Assembly: GCA_965237725.1 (NCBI GenBank)
Contig: OZ250151.1
Coordinates: 558,001 to 622,000, forward strand
DNA length: 64,000 nt
Reading direction: 5' to 3'
Source: G965237725 sp965237725
GTDB lineage: Bacteria; Pseudomonadota; Gammaproteobacteria; Arenicellales; Poriferihabitantaceae
Both the position numbers and the translations under genes were made by a program. Positions 63,700 through 64,000 of this stretch are shown here, piece by piece; within the stretch, counting starts at the first letter, position 1, and every line of letters begins with the position of its first letter. A model generated the notes under the pieces. That model ran no database searches and had not been told where the DNA came from. It saw only the letters and a list, made by a program, of their open reading frames with translations.

Positions 63700-64000
63700 T
63701 TAGAGATTAAAAAGTTTACGTGCTGCCGCGATGATACTGGCATTTCCCTCGATATCAGCCTGCTTTAATACCTGACTGGGCTGATGGGCGATTTTATTGG
63801 TTAATTCCCTGGCGAACTGCTCAAGAACCTGAGATGGGTCCTGGCCATTGTCGAGTTTTTTCAATGCACGTTCGAGCTCACTTTGTTTTAAATCGTTGAG
63901 ACCCTGGCGAAATGATTTAATAGCGGGCACAGATTCGAGGGAACGCATCCAGCGCATAAATTTAACCACTTGCAGGTCGATGATGTTTTCCGCCTCCGCT
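63700..64000 (-). CDS. hemA: Glutamyl-tRNA reductase (partial, only the C-terminus in the window)
   Basis: About 100 C-terminal residues; the rest lies beyond 64000. The visible sequence (VVKFMRWMRSLESVPAIKSF, then LERALKKLDNGQDPSQVLEQFARELTNKIAHQPSQVL) is the HemA dimerisation domain. HemA reduces glutamyl-tRNA to glutamate-1-semialdehyde, the first step of tetrapyrrole synthesis. The position 50 bp upstream of prfA is as in E. coli. An internal Met at 63969 is not the start. Confidence 0.93.
   Translation of the reverse strand, partial: AEAENIIDLQVVKFMRWMRSLESVPAIKSFRQGLNDLKQSELERALKKLDNGQDPSQVLEQFARELTNKIAHQPSQVLKQADIEGNASIIAAARKLFNL

Noticed and set aside
1..64000. tRNA or rRNA genes.
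   Set aside because: I scanned for T-arm-like and anticodon-arm patterns by eye and found none convincing; tRNAscan-SE would settle this.

Overview
The window reads as a chromosomal segment of a free-living, heterotrophic gammaproteobacterium, probably marine. This rests on the gene content and on recognisable gammaproteobacterial blocks (ftsK-lolA-crcB-serS, rluC-HAD-Rieske, rpsO-pnp, hemA-prfA-prmC), not on any 16S sequence, since none is present. Base composition is moderately AT-rich, with strongly AT-rich intergenic DNA. I found no tRNA, rRNA, CRISPR array, prophage or complete insertion sequence.

Layout. 1-5749 (minus): the end of an exopolysaccharide export locus, with a partial Wzc-like tyrosine kinase, a Wza-like export protein, an outer-membrane beta-barrel protein and a secreted protein of unknown function ending in 24 consecutive prolines. 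6190-14281 (minus): housekeeping genes serS, crcB (frameshifted), lolA, ftsK, a Rieske protein, a HAD phosphatase and rluC, then a PuuB-like oxidase. 14482-25706: putrescine genes (puuA-like synthetase, SpuC-like aminotransferase, an adjacent unknown gene), a SulP transporter with an odd basic tail, a GT39-like membrane glycosyltransferase, a MEKHLA protein, an SGNH hydrolase and a YbdK-like ligase. 25707-26703: a gene-free, repeat-packed interval. 26704-32160: gcvT-gcvH-gcvP-lipA. 32321-36671: a general amino-acid ABC transporter (aapJQMP), with an attenuator-like terminator after aapJ. 36700-49898: an AlkA-like glycosylase, a two-component system, an AI-2E family permease, a short RodZ-like protein, pnp, rpsO, asd and an RND pump pair. 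50006-56426: a giant YadA-type trimeric autotransporter built of unusual 24-31 residue repeats, a divergent TPR/NTF2-like protein and an ATP-grasp-like protein. 56722-64000: an alanine-glyoxylate type aminotransferase, serA-serC-DUF1015, then prmC, prfA and the 3' end of hemA.

How the genes fit together. Three metabolic themes recur. The first is glycine/serine/one-carbon flow: glyoxylate aminotransferase, serA, serC, the glycine cleavage system, and lipA, which makes the lipoyl group GcvH needs. The second is polyamine use through gamma-glutamylation and transamination. The third is amino-acid uptake (Aap). The cell-surface theme (EPS export, beta-barrel, proline-tailed secreted protein, trimeric autotransporter) suggests attachment or biofilm life.

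The most unusual items are the autotransporter, whose repeat length grades from about 24 residues down to the classical 14-residue YadA head repeat and which has almost no stalk; a three-copy family of about 190-200 bp MITE-like elements; a second, nested palindromic repeat family; and a single-base frameshift in crcB.
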